Assembly (NCBI GenBank): GCA_028697255.1
Contig: JAQVFM010000010.1
Location: 1-42,790, forward strand
Direction: 5' to 3'
Length of the DNA stretch: 42,790 bases
Source: Oscillospiraceae bacterium
GTDB lineage: Bacteria; Bacillota; Clostridia; Oscillospirales; Acutalibacteraceae
Part shown: positions 1 through 7,958 of the stretch, piece by piece
Layout: each line of letters begins with the position of its first letter
How positions within the stretch are numbered: position 1 is the stretch's first letter
Position numbers and translations under genes: made by a program
Notes under the pieces: generated by a model
Database searches by the model: none
The model's input: only the letters and a program-made list of their open reading frames with translations
What the model was told of the DNA's origin: nothing

Positions 1-439
1 GAAATACTGCGAGTGTGATTGCAAGCAATATAAGCTCGTTTTTTGTTATGCTTAATATATCGCCTATTAAAATGTTTTGGTATCGGGAAAAGCTGCCGCC
101 GAGCGACAGCAGCACAAGACCCAAAGCAACTCCGCATGCCGAAAATACTCCTATTACCGTATCTGTGGAAGCAATATGAGAATGGCGAATACGGTTCATT
201 AAAAGTGCAAACACCACTGCGAATATCACCATTGCCGGCGTATAATCTGTGAGTCCAAGCAATATGCCGATACCGACACCGGTCAGTGACGAATGGCCGA
301 GAGCATCAGAAAAAAAAGCCATTCCGTTATTGACCACTATGGTACCAAGCATTGAAAACAGAGGCATTGTCAACAAAACTGCAAAAAATGCATTTCGCAT
401 AAAATCGTACTGCCACCAGTCAAAAAATAAATCTATCAT
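1..439 (-). CDS. znuB: Zinc ABC transporter permease ZnuB (partial, 3' end outside window)
   Basis: Read on the minus strand, a frame opens with ATG at 439 and stays open to the window edge, giving about 146 residues of a very hydrophobic protein. After a short N-terminus it has the segment around FFSDALGHSSLTGVGIG, typical of ABC-3 family metal permeases (ZnuB/MntB type), followed by several membrane helices. The family forms the membrane channel of a zinc importer together with the ZnuC ATPase. The start overlaps the znuC stop codon in an ATGA arrangement, so the two are translationally coupled and in one operon. The C-terminal half lies outside the window. The zinc (rather than manganese) assignment rests on the context: a His-rich binding protein and a Fur-family gene next door. 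Confidence 0.88.
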   Translation of the reverse strand, partial: MIDLFFDWWQYDFMRNAFFAVLLTMPLFSMLGTIVVNNGMAFFSDALGHSSLTGVGIGILLGLTDYTPAMVIFAVVFALLMNRIRHSHIASTDTVIGVFSACGVALGLVLLSLGGSFSRYQNILIGDILSITKNELILLAITLAVF

Positions 440-1179
440 ATCCGCTCACCTGCCCCATGCATATTGGAAAACGCATGGCTAAAAGCCTTGCTGTCGAAAA
501 CCTGATCCGGGCTTCCTACAATTTCAACCCCACAATCAAGCAGCAATACATGATCTGCGTTTTCTTTGACAAAGTCTAAATCATGGGAAACTAATATCAT
601 AATCAAATCGGAACTCGCCTTAAGTCTTCCGATAATATCATAAAAAAGCGTAAGACCAGCCTTGTCAGCACCCGAAACAGGCTCGTCCATTATAAGTATA
701 TCCGGTCTGGGCAGCATTGCGGCGGCAACAAGAACGCGCTGAAGCTCACCACCGGAAAGCCGGCCGAGATTTTTATTAAGCAGATGCGAGGCATTAAATT
801 CGGCAAGATGTTCGGTTAGCTTTTTTACAGTTTTGTGGCGACGCTGTAAAAACAGCGGATAACGTGTAGTCAGTGACGCAATCATATCAAATACGGTTGT
901 GGGCGAACCTCTCTCTACATTTAGATATTGAGGTACATAGCCAATAAGCGGCCTTTTTACAACCGATCCTTCGAAATCGCTGTAAATCACCTTGCCTGTA
1001 TACTTCACTTGCCCAACAATGGCCTTTAATAATGTTGACTTGCCCGCTCCGTTGCGCCCAATAATTGCTGTCAATTCACCGCTATGCGCATGAAGGTTAA
1101 CATCCCGAATCAAAACGCTATCGCCCGCTTTTACCGAAATGTGCTGCAACTTAAGGCAATCTAATTTGCATCCTTTCAA
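436..1179 (-). CDS. znuC: Zinc ABC transporter ATP-binding protein ZnuC
   Basis: A 247-residue ABC ATPase that powers metal import through ZnuB in the cytoplasmic membrane. Visible motifs in order are Walker A (GRNGAGKST, about residues 41-49), the ABC signature (LSGGELQRV), Walker B with catalytic Glu (ILIMDEP) and the H-loop (VSHD). The best start is TTG at 1179, seven bases after a strong GGAGG. It overlaps the znuA stop by four bases, which points to coupling with the gene for the binding protein. The length is normal for the family. Zinc as substrate is inferred from the neighbours; manganese transporters have the same layout. Confidence 0.93.
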   Translation of the reverse strand: MKGCKLDCLKLQHISVKAGDSVLIRDVNLHAHSGELTAIIGRNGAGKSTLLKAIVGQVKYTGKVIYSDFEGSVVKRPLIGYVPQYLNVERGSPTTVFDMIASLTTRYPLFLQRRHKTVKKLTEHLAEFNASHLLNKNLGRLSGGELQRVLVAAAMLPRPDILIMDEPVSGADKAGLTLFYDIIGRLKASSDLIMILVSHDLDFVKENADHVLLLDCGVEIVGSPDQVFDSKAFSHAFSNMHGAGERI

Positions 1180-2132
1180 TTTACCGCCTCCTTCAACTGC
1201 ATAAGATTGTGCCGCATAGCATTAATCCACGCATCAGCATCGTTCGCTTTGCCGGCAACCGCAGTATCAAGCTTTAATATCCGCACATATGACGCACCGT
1301 CTGCTACGTTATTATACTTGGCATCATGCTGCATGTCATAAAGCAAAAGCACCTTGCTCGATTTTTTGGCGGCCGATGCCGCATCGGCAAGCTGGCTTGC
1401 CGATAAATAAGACTGCTCGCCAAGTGATAGCATAGCTATCGGGCTAAACCCCATTTCTTTGGCAAAATAGCAGAGCGAATCGTGAAATACTATACAGTTT
1501 TTTGTGGGCAGCATACGGGCGGTATTTATTAGTTCATTTTTTATATCTTCAATTTCAGAAATGTAATTTTTAGCATTGTTATTATATTCATCGGCGTGTT
1601 CAGGATCAATTTTAACCAAAAAATCTTTAATATTTTTTACCTGGATTATATGATTGGAGGGCGAAGTCCATATGTGTTCGTTGAATTGATTTTCATGCTC
1701 GTGTTGGTCATAATGTTCGCTATGATGTTCGTTATGACTATGAATGCCCGGCAATAATGTTGCTCCAATAGATGTATCCAAAACTTTAATATCGGGATTT
1801 AGATCTATTGAGTCTTCAAGAAAACTTTCCATCCCCAAGCCGTTTATAACTAAAGCATCAGCGTTTGTCAGGGCAATAATATCATCGGGAACAAGCTGAT
1901 AATCATGAAGACATCCCGTTTGTGAAGGTGTCAGATTTATTACCTCAACACCGTCAATCCCTTGCGTGAGTCGGCTCACCGCGCTGTAAATGGGATAAAA
2001 GGATGTGACAACGCTAATGCGGTCTTCTTTTTGCTGTGCATTACCCGAAAACACAGTAATCATTATCGCAGCAATGAAAATCGACATCATTACCAACGCA
2101 ATAGCTATTGTTTGTTTATTTATTCCGGTCAT
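1176..2132 (-). CDS. znuA: Zinc ABC transporter substrate-binding protein ZnuA
   Basis: A 318-residue extracellular metal-binding protein of the ZnuA/TroA cluster A-I family. It starts with a single hydrophobic helix (about residues 8-29). The mature part has candidate metal-ligand histidines at about 76 (in CLHDYQL), 153 (EHIW) and 217 (FHDSL). Between the first two is a His-rich loop (about 131-153) typical of zinc rather than manganese binders. ATG at 2132 is chosen because AGGAG sits five bases upstream; a TTG at 2135 is less well placed. There is no lipobox cysteine at the end of the N-terminal helix, which is unusual for a Gram-positive binding protein. It is the first gene of the znuACB operon. 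Confidence 0.9.
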   Translation of the reverse strand: MTGINKQTIAIALVMMSIFIAAIMITVFSGNAQQKEDRISVVTSFYPIYSAVSRLTQGIDGVEVINLTPSQTGCLHDYQLVPDDIIALTNADALVINGLGMESFLEDSIDLNPDIKVLDTSIGATLLPGIHSHNEHHSEHYDQHEHENQFNEHIWTSPSNHIIQVKNIKDFLVKIDPEHADEYNNNAKNYISEIEDIKNELINTARMLPTKNCIVFHDSLCYFAKEMGFSPIAMLSLGEQSYLSASQLADAASAAKKSSKVLLLYDMQHDAKYNNVADGASYVRILKLDTAVAGKANDADAWINAMRHNLMQLKEAVN

Positions 2133-2309
2133 CAATACTCCTACCTTTATATGCTTTTAATCCATTTCAAATATATGGTTTTGGGGTCGAACACCCTATA
2201 AAAGTACGCGTTTTTTGATGAAACCACAACTTGTTAGAGGCGACCTGTGGTTGCCCGTGTATTTCGCAATCGCTATTAATACTCGTTAATCGGAATGGGT
2301 TGCATTAAC

Positions 2310-2337
2310 AGTATACACCTCATGATATATTAGTCAA
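2310..2337 (-). promoter_or_regulatory. Probable sigma-A promoter for znuACB
   Basis: Minus strand: TTGACT (2337-2332), a 16-base spacer, then TATACT (2315-2310). Both hexamers are one or two bases from consensus. Transcription would begin near 2303 and give a leader of about 170 bases before znuA. The 16-base spacer is one short of ideal. Confidence 0.55.
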
Positions 2338-2459
2338 GTTTTTGTTATTTTATTTTTTATTATAAAATTATTCATAAGCCAAGGTTTTATCGGTTTTTTT
2401 ATAAAAAAACCTTGCACCTAAATAATTAAGCGTGCCAAAGCATTAAAATACTTGGCTAT

Positions 2460-2488
2460 TTGACAACAGCTTGTATGGGTAATAAAAT
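2460..2488 (+). promoter_or_regulatory. Probable sigma-A promoter for the Fur/Zur gene
   Basis: TTGACA (2460-2465), a 17-base spacer, then TAAAAT (2483-2488). Predicted transcription start is near 2495, downstream of the ATG at 2491. This supports translation from ATG 2521, which also has an AAAGGCGG ribosome site. Confidence 0.65.
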
Positions 2489-2520
2489 AGATGACATACT
2501 ATGTGAAAGGCGGATATTTT

Positions 2521-2916
2521 ATGGCCGGAACACGAAACACAAAACAAAAAAAGATTATTTTATCGCTATTAAAAAATGCCAAGCAGCCTCTTACCGCCGG
2601 CGAAATTTACACTAAAGCATTAAAAATCCAGCCAAATATCGCTAAATCGACAATTTATCGTAATCTTGACGCCATGCTATCCCGCAATGAAATCAAGCAG
2701 GGTATGCTCCAAAGCGGAGAAAGTTTTTACAGTCTATCTGATGGTCAAGACCATTTACATTATCTTATTTGCAAAAAATGTAACTGTATGTTGGATTTTC
2801 CTAAATGCCCGCTTGGTGATTTAGAGCATGATATTGCAAAGTCTTTGGATTTTGAGATAACAGACCACATGCTTCAAATATACGGTTACTGCCGCAAATG
2901 CAAAGAAATTAATTGA
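2521..2916 (+). CDS. zur: Fur-family metalloregulator, probably the zinc repressor Zur
   Basis: A 131-residue winged-helix repressor of the Fur family (PF01475). The recognition helix region is about residues 41-53 (AKSTIYRNLDAML). A structural zinc site is formed by CxxC pairs at about C84/C87 and C124/C127, and the metal-sensing region has H78, H80, H103 and H116. It lies divergently next to znuACB, the classic place for Zur. Fur, PerR and Zur cannot be told apart by sequence alone here, so zinc specificity is an inference from context. ATG 2521 is preferred over ATG 2491 because it has AAAGGCGG at a good distance and because the promoter places the transcript start after 2491. Confidence 0.85.
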   Translation: MAGTRNTKQKKIILSLLKNAKQPLTAGEIYTKALKIQPNIAKSTIYRNLDAMLSRNEIKQGMLQSGESFYSLSDGQDHLHYLICKKCNCMLDFPKCPLGDLEHDIAKSLDFEITDHMLQIYGYCRKCKEIN

Positions 2917-2957
2917 TTTGGTAAAAAACGCGTGCGATTACACAACTTCCCTGTAAT

Positions 2958-3013
2958 AATAAATTTATTGCGGTTCAAAATACTACAGGCAAACGCAATA
3001 AATTTATTGCGGT
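2958..3013. repeat. Direct repeat and palindrome upstream of the spore-protein gene
   Basis: The 17-mer AATAAATTTATTGCGGT occurs twice, at 2958-2974 and 2997-3013, 39 bases apart. The second copy lies in a perfect 18-base palindrome, CGCAATAAATTTATTGCG, at 2994-3011. The first copy keeps only the right-hand part of it. The pair sits 34-89 bases before the spore-protein start codon and may be an operator or part of the promoter. I could not place a convincing sigma-G promoter. Confidence 0.6.
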
Positions 3014-3046
3014 ATACACCGCCAAGACATGAAGGAGTGTAGAAGA

Positions 3047-3244
3047 ATGGCAAGAAATAATAGAGCTTTAGTTCCTGAGGCTCGCGAAGGGCTGAATCGC
3101 TTTAAGATGGAAGCTGCCAACGAAGTTGGCGTCAATCTTAAGCAGGGCTATAACGGTGACTTGACCTCTAAGCAGGCAGGTTCAATCGGTGGCCAAATGG
3201 TTAAAAAAATGATTCAGCAATACGAGAGCAACAACCTTAGGTAA
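3047..3244 (+). CDS. Alpha/beta-type small acid-soluble spore protein
   Basis: A 65-residue protein of the alpha/beta SASP family (PF00269). These proteins coat and protect DNA in the dormant spore core and are an amino-acid store on germination. It shows the family's two conserved blocks: the region around LNRFKMEAANEVGV, with the germination-protease cleavage context, and the C-terminal GQMVKKMI block with SKQAGSIGG before it. ATG 3047 is chosen over ATG 3029 because AAGGAG at 3031-3036 is spaced correctly for it and the family begins this way. A strong terminator follows. The gene marks the organism as a spore former; expression in the forespore under sigma-G is expected from the family, not seen directly. 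Confidence 0.93.
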   Translation: MARNNRALVPEAREGLNRFKMEAANEVGVNLKQGYNGDLTSKQAGSIGGQMVKKMIQQYESNNLR

Positions 3245-3267
3245 AAACTGAATATGTCATAACTTTG

Positions 3268-3299
3268 GCCGCCCGTGGGACAACAGCCCCTCGGGCGGC
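3268..3299 (+). terminator. Rho-independent terminator after the spore-protein gene
   Basis: Stem GCCGCCCG (3268-3275) pairs with CGGGCGGC (3292-3299), with an inner GGG/CCC extension, and is followed by a T-rich tract (TGTCTGTTATA). Confidence 0.8.
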
Positions 3300-3356
3300 T
3301 GTCTGTTATAATGCCGCCTGTCTTAATGAATCGGTCGGGGGACGATCGATTTATAA

Positions 3357-3390
3357 GTGCAAGGTTCCATGTTTATAAAAAACCTTGCAC
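3357..3390. repeat. Inverted repeat GTGCAAGGTT/AACCTTGCAC, related to one before the Fur gene
   Basis: A perfect 10-bp inverted repeat (3357-3366 and 3381-3390). A related hairpin with CAAGGTTTT/AAAACCTTG arms lies at 2380-2414, and both share a stretch reading ATAAAAAACCTTGCACC or nearly so. The two copies bracket the Fur/Zur and spore-protein genes. They may be small dispersed repeats or weak terminators. Confidence 0.6.
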
Positions 3391-3458
3391 CAAGGCATTA
3401 ATATAAGTATCGCCGCTTATAATTGGAATATTCAACCACTCATATTTTTTAGTGTGTG

Positions 3459-3487
3459 TTGAAATGCCTGGCCTGTACCGCTATAAT
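3459..3487 (+). promoter_or_regulatory. Probable sigma-A promoter for mtaB
   Basis: TTGAAA (3459-3464), a 17-base spacer, then a perfect TATAAT (3482-3487). The predicted transcript start near 3494 excludes upstream start codons for mtaB and supports ATG 3531. Confidence 0.7.
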
Positions 3488-3530
3488 GATAATACTTTAT
3501 TATTATTTAAAATGGAAAGAGCGTAATATA

Positions 3531-4847
3531 ATGCATGTTTTATTCTATACATTGGGCTGCAAGGTTAATCAATATGAAACCCAAGCAATGCGACGGCTGA
3601 TGGAGAAATCGGGGTTTTCGACAGGTGAGTATACCGACTCATCAAAGACAGATCAAGATGTTGCAATAGTAATAAATTCTTGTACAGTAACAGGTGAAAG
3701 CGACAGAAAATTAAGGCAGCTGCTTAGGCGGCTGCGCCGGCGCAACCCGCACGCGGTAATTGTATTAACCGGCTGTATGCCTCAGGCGTTTCCTAAAGCT
3801 GCCGAAAAATATACAGAAGCTGATATTGTGCTTGGAAATGCTTCGCGCAGCTCACTGGCTGAACAAATTAACCGTTATTTAACTCTTGGCAGGCGTATTG
3901 TTGAAATAAGCCCGCACAATAATAAATTCGAACCTCTTTCAATTGACGAATTTCAAGGACGCACTCGAGCTTTTGTCAAAATTGAGGATGGCTGTGATCG
4001 TTACTGCTCGTATTGTATAATACCGTATGCACGGGGACATGTGCGCTCCAAACCTCGCAAAGAGCTTGCTTTGGAGCTTCAAAGCCTTGCAGACAAAGGT
4101 TTTTCGGAGATTGTTTTAGTCGGTATAAACCTCACATCCTACGGACGGGAATGGGATGGCTCAATATGCGATGCTGTAGAAATTGCTTGTTCTATACCGA
4201 ATGTAAAACGTGTGCGATTGGGGTCGCTTGAACCCGATTCGATGACACCTGAGGTTATTTCCAAGCTTTCAACTTTTGAAAAGCTTTGTCCACAGTTCCA
4301 CCTTTCGCTGCAAAGCGGATGCGAAAAAACGCTTAAGCGAATGAACAGGCATTATACACCATTGGAATATCGGGGCGTATGCGACATGCTAAAGCAACAT
4401 TTCCCCGATTGCGCGCTAACAACCGATGTTATGGTAGGATTTCCGGGTGAGGACGAAACAGAGTTCAAAGAATCGCTGACATTTGTAAAAAGTATTGGTT
4501 TCTTGCGCGTTCATATCTTTTCATACTCACCTCGCCCCGGGACACCTGCGGCAAGGGCCCCTAATCAAATCCCCACGGCAGAAAAAACACGCCGAAACCA
4601 TATAATGGCCGAAGTATGCAACGAATCGCGTGATAAATACCTTGACCGATGGATAGGTAGGCAAACCGAGGTGCTAATCGAAACACGCCATAGCAATGGC
4701 GGTGTTGAAGGCTATTCGCCGCAGTACTTTAATGTTCGTATTTCTCCGTATGACAAAAAATTTTCAGCGGGACAAATTGTTCGTGTCAAAATTATTGGCC
4801 ACAACGAAGGCATTTGCCATGCAATCCTTATACAATCGGTAGAATAG
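3531..4847 (+). CDS. mtaB: tRNA (N6-threonylcarbamoyladenosine(37)-C2)-methylthiotransferase MtaB
   Basis: A 438-residue radical SAM methylthiotransferase that turns t6A37 into ms2t6A37 in ANN-decoding tRNAs. The N-terminal UPF0004 domain carries the three cysteines that bind a second iron-sulphur cluster (in GCKVNQ, NSCTVTGESD and TGCMPQ). The radical SAM motif is CDRYCSYC (CxxxCxxC), and a C-terminal TRAM-like region follows. The GCKVNQYETQ start is typical of MtaB rather than MiaB or RimO. ATG 3531 is chosen because the promoter ends upstream of it and the family begins with the beta-strand before GCKVNQ; the ribosome site (AAAGAG) is only moderate. It converges on the thioesterase gene, with a shared terminator between them. 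Confidence 0.92.
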   Translation: MHVLFYTLGCKVNQYETQAMRRLMEKSGFSTGEYTDSSKTDQDVAIVINSCTVTGESDRKLRQLLRRLRRRNPHAVIVLTGCMPQAFPKAAEKYTEADIVLGNASRSSLAEQINRYLTLGRRIVEISPHNNKFEPLSIDEFQGRTRAFVKIEDGCDRYCSYCIIPYARGHVRSKPRKELALELQSLADKGFSEIVLVGINLTSYGREWDGSICDAVEIACSIPNVKRVRLGSLEPDSMTPEVISKLSTFEKLCPQFHLSLQSGCEKTLKRMNRHYTPLEYRGVCDMLKQHFPDCALTTDVMVGFPGEDETEFKESLTFVKSIGFLRVHIFSYSPRPGTPAARAPNQIPTAEKTRRNHIMAEVCNESRDKYLDRWIGRQTEVLIETRHSNGGVEGYSPQYFNVRISPYDKKFSAGQIVRVKIIGHNEGICHAILIQSVE

Positions 4848-4860
4848 TATAAAATTATTA

Positions 4861-4903
4861 AAGGCTGTAATATAAACAAGCCGTTTGTTTATATTACAGC
4901 CTT
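4861..4903. terminator. Bidirectional terminator between mtaB and the thioesterase gene
   Basis: A perfect 19-bp stem (4861-4879 with 4885-4903) around a 5-base loop. It starts with AAGGCTG and ends with CAGCCTT, then ATTTT. It is A/T-flanked on both sides and lies between two convergent genes, so it can serve both. Confidence 0.85.
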
Positions 4904-4916
4904 ATTTTGATGTTTG

Positions 4917-5681
4917 CTATTTCTTGTTTTCATAGTTAACGCGGGCTTCAAAGCATCGTGCATTTTTACCTTGCCCGACAAACCATGCTGTGTTTTCGTG
5001 CTCTTTGTCTTCATCAATTGATGTAAACAATTCGATTTGTTCGCCCTCAACTGCTTCGTTAATATATGAAATAGAAAACTGCGTAATTAGCTTGTCGCAC
5101 ATTCCCCCCGGCATTGCATCACAAATAATATCTGCATATACTGCGTTATTAAGATGACCAATATAATCAATATCGGAATATCTAATCTGCCGTACACCGG
5201 TCTTTATTAGATTGTCGGGAATGATTAGTCGTTTCGGATCCGGACACCCGTTGTACCTGTCGATTTCGCAGTTAACATTAAATTGTGCAAAATATGACGG
5301 TCTCAAGATTTTATGCGTCTTAAAATCGATAAGAGCAAAAGCCGAAACACTGTCAATCAGCGGCGTGCCCTGACTGTCTAAAAACTGATAGCATCTGAAG
5401 AATTGCGCACCCTTTGAATTTCGGTGCCATGTCACAATGCGCACGCTCTCGTTTAATAAGGGGGCACGGTAAATGCGGCTGTTCAGACGCGTAATTACAA
5501 AAGTCATTCCGTGCTTTATTACTTCCTCGCACCCCAGTCCGCCTTGCTCGAAATGCAGTTCTCCGATAAGCTGTTGTAGCCTGAGCTGGCTTGAAAGCTT
5601 TAAACGCCTGTCCGGTCCGACATCGTATGAGGGTATATTTATATCCCATACAAACTCTGTCGGTATCGGATACTTCTTCAT
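4917..5681 (-). CDS. Acyl-ACP thioesterase (FatA/FatB family)
   Basis: A 254-residue double-hotdog protein of the acyl-ACP thioesterase family (PF01643), which releases free fatty acids from acyl carrier protein. The N-terminal hotdog holds the TRLNSRIYRAPLLNE region. The C-terminal hotdog has DIDYIGHLNNAVYAD, equivalent to the plant NxHVNN catalytic loop. ATG 5681 has AGGTGG five bases upstream; a GTG at 5690 would sit on that ribosome site. It is the last gene of the minus-strand block, 61 bases after serS, and ends at a shared terminator. Chain-length preference cannot be told from sequence. Confidence 0.85.
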   Translation of the reverse strand: MKKYPIPTEFVWDINIPSYDVGPDRRLKLSSQLRLQQLIGELHFEQGGLGCEEVIKHGMTFVITRLNSRIYRAPLLNESVRIVTWHRNSKGAQFFRCYQFLDSQGTPLIDSVSAFALIDFKTHKILRPSYFAQFNVNCEIDRYNGCPDPKRLIIPDNLIKTGVRQIRYSDIDYIGHLNNAVYADIICDAMPGGMCDKLITQFSISYINEAVEGEQIELFTSIDEDKEHENTAWFVGQGKNARCFEARVNYENKK

Positions 5682-5742
5682 ATTTACCACCTGTATATTA
5701 ATTGCATATTAATACCTTCCGTATTGCGTTGCATAGTTGGCT

Positions 5743-7014
5743 TTACTTTATTATGTCAATTCCCATATACGGCCTCAGCACTTCGGGTACTGTTACAGAG
5801 CCATCTTTGTTCTGATAGTTTTCAAGTATAGCAGCCACCGTACGGCCAACTGCGACACCCGAACCGTTTAGTGTGTGAACCAGCTGCGCCTTATCTTTTA
5901 CATTTTTCTTAAATCTTATTGCGGCACGGCGCGCCTGAAAATCTTCAAAATTCGAACAGCTTGAAATTTCAACAAATCGATTATATGACGGCATCCATAC
6001 TTCAATGTCATAGGTTTTTGCACTCGAAAAGCCCAAATCGCCCGTAGACAGAGCAACAACCCTGTATGGCAGCTCTAAAAGCTTGAGCACCCGTTCTGCA
6101 TCCTGCGTCAAGCTCTCAAGCTCGTCATAGCTTGTTTCGGGCAGCGAAAATTTGACGAGCTCCACTTTATTGAACTGGTGTTGGCGTATAAGACCGCGTG
6201 TGTCTCTTCCGGCACTTCCTGCCTCGGCGCGAAAGCAGGCAGAATAAGCGCAGTATTTAAGAGGGAGTTTTGAATAGTCAAGTATTTGTTCGCGGTGCAT
6301 GTTTGTAACCGGAACTTCTGCAGTGGGTATTAAAAAATAGTCGGTGTCACACACCTTGAACGCGTCTTGCTCAAATTTTGGAAGTTGTCCGGTTCCGGTC
6401 ATCGAGTAGCGATTTACCATAAACGGCGGAAATATCTCGGTATAACCGTTAGCGATATGCGTATTTAGAAAAAAGTTGACTAACGAGCGCTCAAGGCGAG
6501 CCCCGGCACCTTTATAAAAATAAAACCTTGTGCCCGTTACTTTAGCTGCAGTTTCATTGTCCAATATTCCAAGCGCAGCACCAATATCCCAGTGCGCTTT
6601 TGCGCTAAACCCAAGCTCGGTCGGCTGCCGGTAACGACGAATCTCAACATTTTCACTGTCGTCACTGCCTACCGGCACGCTTGAATGGGGAATGTTCGGC
6701 AGCCCAAGCATATAACCTTGCAGCTCTTCTTCCAACTCGGCAAGAGTTGCATCCAATTGTTTAACCTGCTCGGAAATTGATTTCATTTGTGCCATCAGCG
6801 GTGCCAAATCTTCACCCTGTTTGCGCAAGCGCGGAATTTCCTTGCTTGTTTGATTTTGTTTTGCTTTTAATGCGTCCGATTGCGAATTAATTTCACGCCT
6901 TTTCGCGTCAATTGATAATATTGCATCAATCTCTTTATCAAGGCTTGTGTTTCTTTTTTTTAGCTCCTGTTTTACCTCATCAGGATTATTTCTTATTAAT
7001 TTGATGTCAAGCAT
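5743..7014 (-). CDS. serS: Seryl-tRNA synthetase
   Basis: A 423-residue class II aminoacyl-tRNA synthetase that charges tRNA-Ser. It starts with the family's [15 protein letters not shown] and a long coiled-coil arm (about residues 30-105) that grips the tRNA variable arm. The catalytic core follows with motif 2 ([21 protein letters not shown]) and motif 3 near the C-terminus ([17 protein letters not shown]). Length is normal. It lies 52 bases after parB on the same strand. Many Firmicute serS genes have a T-box leader, but the gap here is too short for one, so it is probably expressed with the parAB transcript. Confidence 0.96.
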   Translation of the reverse strand: MLDIKLIRNNPDEVKQELKKRNTSLDKEIDAILSIDAKRREINSQSDALKAKQNQTSKEIPRLRKQGEDLAPLMAQMKSISEQVKQLDATLAELEEELQGYMLGLPNIPHSSVPVGSDDSENVEIRRYRQPTELGFSAKAHWDIGAALGILDNETAAKVTGTRFYFYKGAGARLERSLVNFFLNTHIANGYTEIFPPFMVNRYSMTGTGQLPKFEQDAFKVCDTDYFLIPTAEVPVTNMHREQILDYSKLPLKYCAYSACFRAEAGSAGRDTRGLIRQHQFNKVELVKFSLPETSYDELESLTQDAERVLKLLELPYRVVALSTGDLGFSSAKTYDIEVWMPSYNRFVEISSCSNFEDFQARRAAIRFKKNVKDKAQLVHTLNGSGVAVGRTVAAILENYQNKDGSVTVPEVLRPYMGIDIIK

Positions 7015-7066
7015 TTGGCTTCTCCCTTTTATTTTTATACATCAACAATTACTGCAGCATTTAATA

Positions 7067-7927
7067 TTATTCGCTTGAAATACTGTTTGCAAGCGTTTTC
7101 AAATCGTCGATTGAATAAAACTCAATCTGTAGCATACCACCGTTTTTGTTATGAGTTACGCGAACGCGCCGCCCCAAATGATTGGTTAAGGCAATTTCGA
7201 CCTCGTTATAAAAGCTGTTTTTCTTAAATGCTTTGGTGCTTTTATCATCCTTAATTTCGCCTTTTTGTGCTTGCCTTGAACGGTTTTCCAATTCACGAAC
7301 AGACAGCCCTTTATTAATTGCAAGCCGGGCAGCCTCAACCTGTTCGCTTTCGGACGGAAAAGACAAAATTGCCCGTGCGTGCCCGGCAGACAATGTGCCG
7401 TCAAGAACCATATCTGCCACAGGCTGCGGCAGATTTAACAGTCGGAGCGCATTAGCAACAGCAGGGCGAGATTTACTTACCACCTTTGCAACCTCTTGCT
7501 GAGTAAGACCATATTTGTCCATCAGTGTTTTAAATCCAAGAGCCTGTTCCATTGGATTGAGATCCTCGCGCTGAAGGTTTTCAATAAGCGCAAGTTCCGC
7601 CATTTGCTTATCATCCATATCTCGCACAACGACCGGAACATCGGACAACCCTGCCATGCGTGCAGCTCTCCAGCGCCTCTCCCCTGCAACAAGCTGATAT
7701 GAACCGTCGGTCAACGGTCTTACAAGCAGAGGCTGCAATATGCCGTGCTGACCTATCGATTCCGCAAGCTCGGCCAGTGCTTCGTCATCAAACTGCTTAC
7801 GAGGCTGACTGCGATTTGGCTGAATTTCAGAAACTTTAAGAGTAATTGTTTTGCCCTCTTGCTCAAAGGAATTTTCCTCAAGCAAAGCGCCCAACCCCTT
7901 GCCAAGACCTCCCCTTTTTATTGCCAT
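7067..7927 (-). CDS. parB: Chromosome-partitioning protein ParB (Spo0J)
   Basis: A 286-residue CTP-dependent DNA clamp that loads at parS sites, spreads, and recruits SMC to the origin. The N-terminus GGLGKGLGALL is the conserved peptide that stimulates the ParA ATPase. The CTP-binding motif GERRWRAARMAG is near residue 80, followed by ENLQREDLNPMEQA and a helix-turn-helix (LTQQEVAKVVSKSRPAVANALRLL). The recognition region has Arg in KSR and Gly in GHAR, which are ParB-type (parS-binding) residues. A dimerisation domain closes the protein. It follows parA by 31 bases. The ribosome site (GGGG) is weak, so translation may depend on parA. Confidence 0.95.
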   Translation of the reverse strand: MAIKRGGLGKGLGALLEENSFEQEGKTITLKVSEIQPNRSQPRKQFDDEALAELAESIGQHGILQPLLVRPLTDGSYQLVAGERRWRAARMAGLSDVPVVVRDMDDKQMAELALIENLQREDLNPMEQALGFKTLMDKYGLTQQEVAKVVSKSRPAVANALRLLNLPQPVADMVLDGTLSAGHARAILSFPSESEQVEAARLAINKGLSVRELENRSRQAQKGEIKDDKSTKAFKKNSFYNEVEIALTNHLGRRVRVTHNKNGGMLQIEFYSIDDLKTLANSISSE

Positions 7928-7958
7928 TCAGATTAAACCCCCGTTTCGCTTATGTAAT

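Larger units (their letters stand above)
2133..2520. promoter_or_regulatory. Divergent control region between znuA and the Fur/Zur gene
   Basis: A gap of nearly 390 bases without a gene. It holds a probable znuA promoter on the minus strand, a long znuA leader with a 7-bp inverted repeat (AACCACA at 2222-2228, TGTGGTT at 2246-2252), a smaller repeat just inside the transcript (GTTAAT/ATTAAC), an A/T-rich stretch with a 20-base palindrome centred at 2401-2402, and the probable promoter of the regulator. I could not find a good match to the Bacillus Zur box. A Zur operator is expected here from the arrangement, but it is not identified. Confidence 0.5.
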
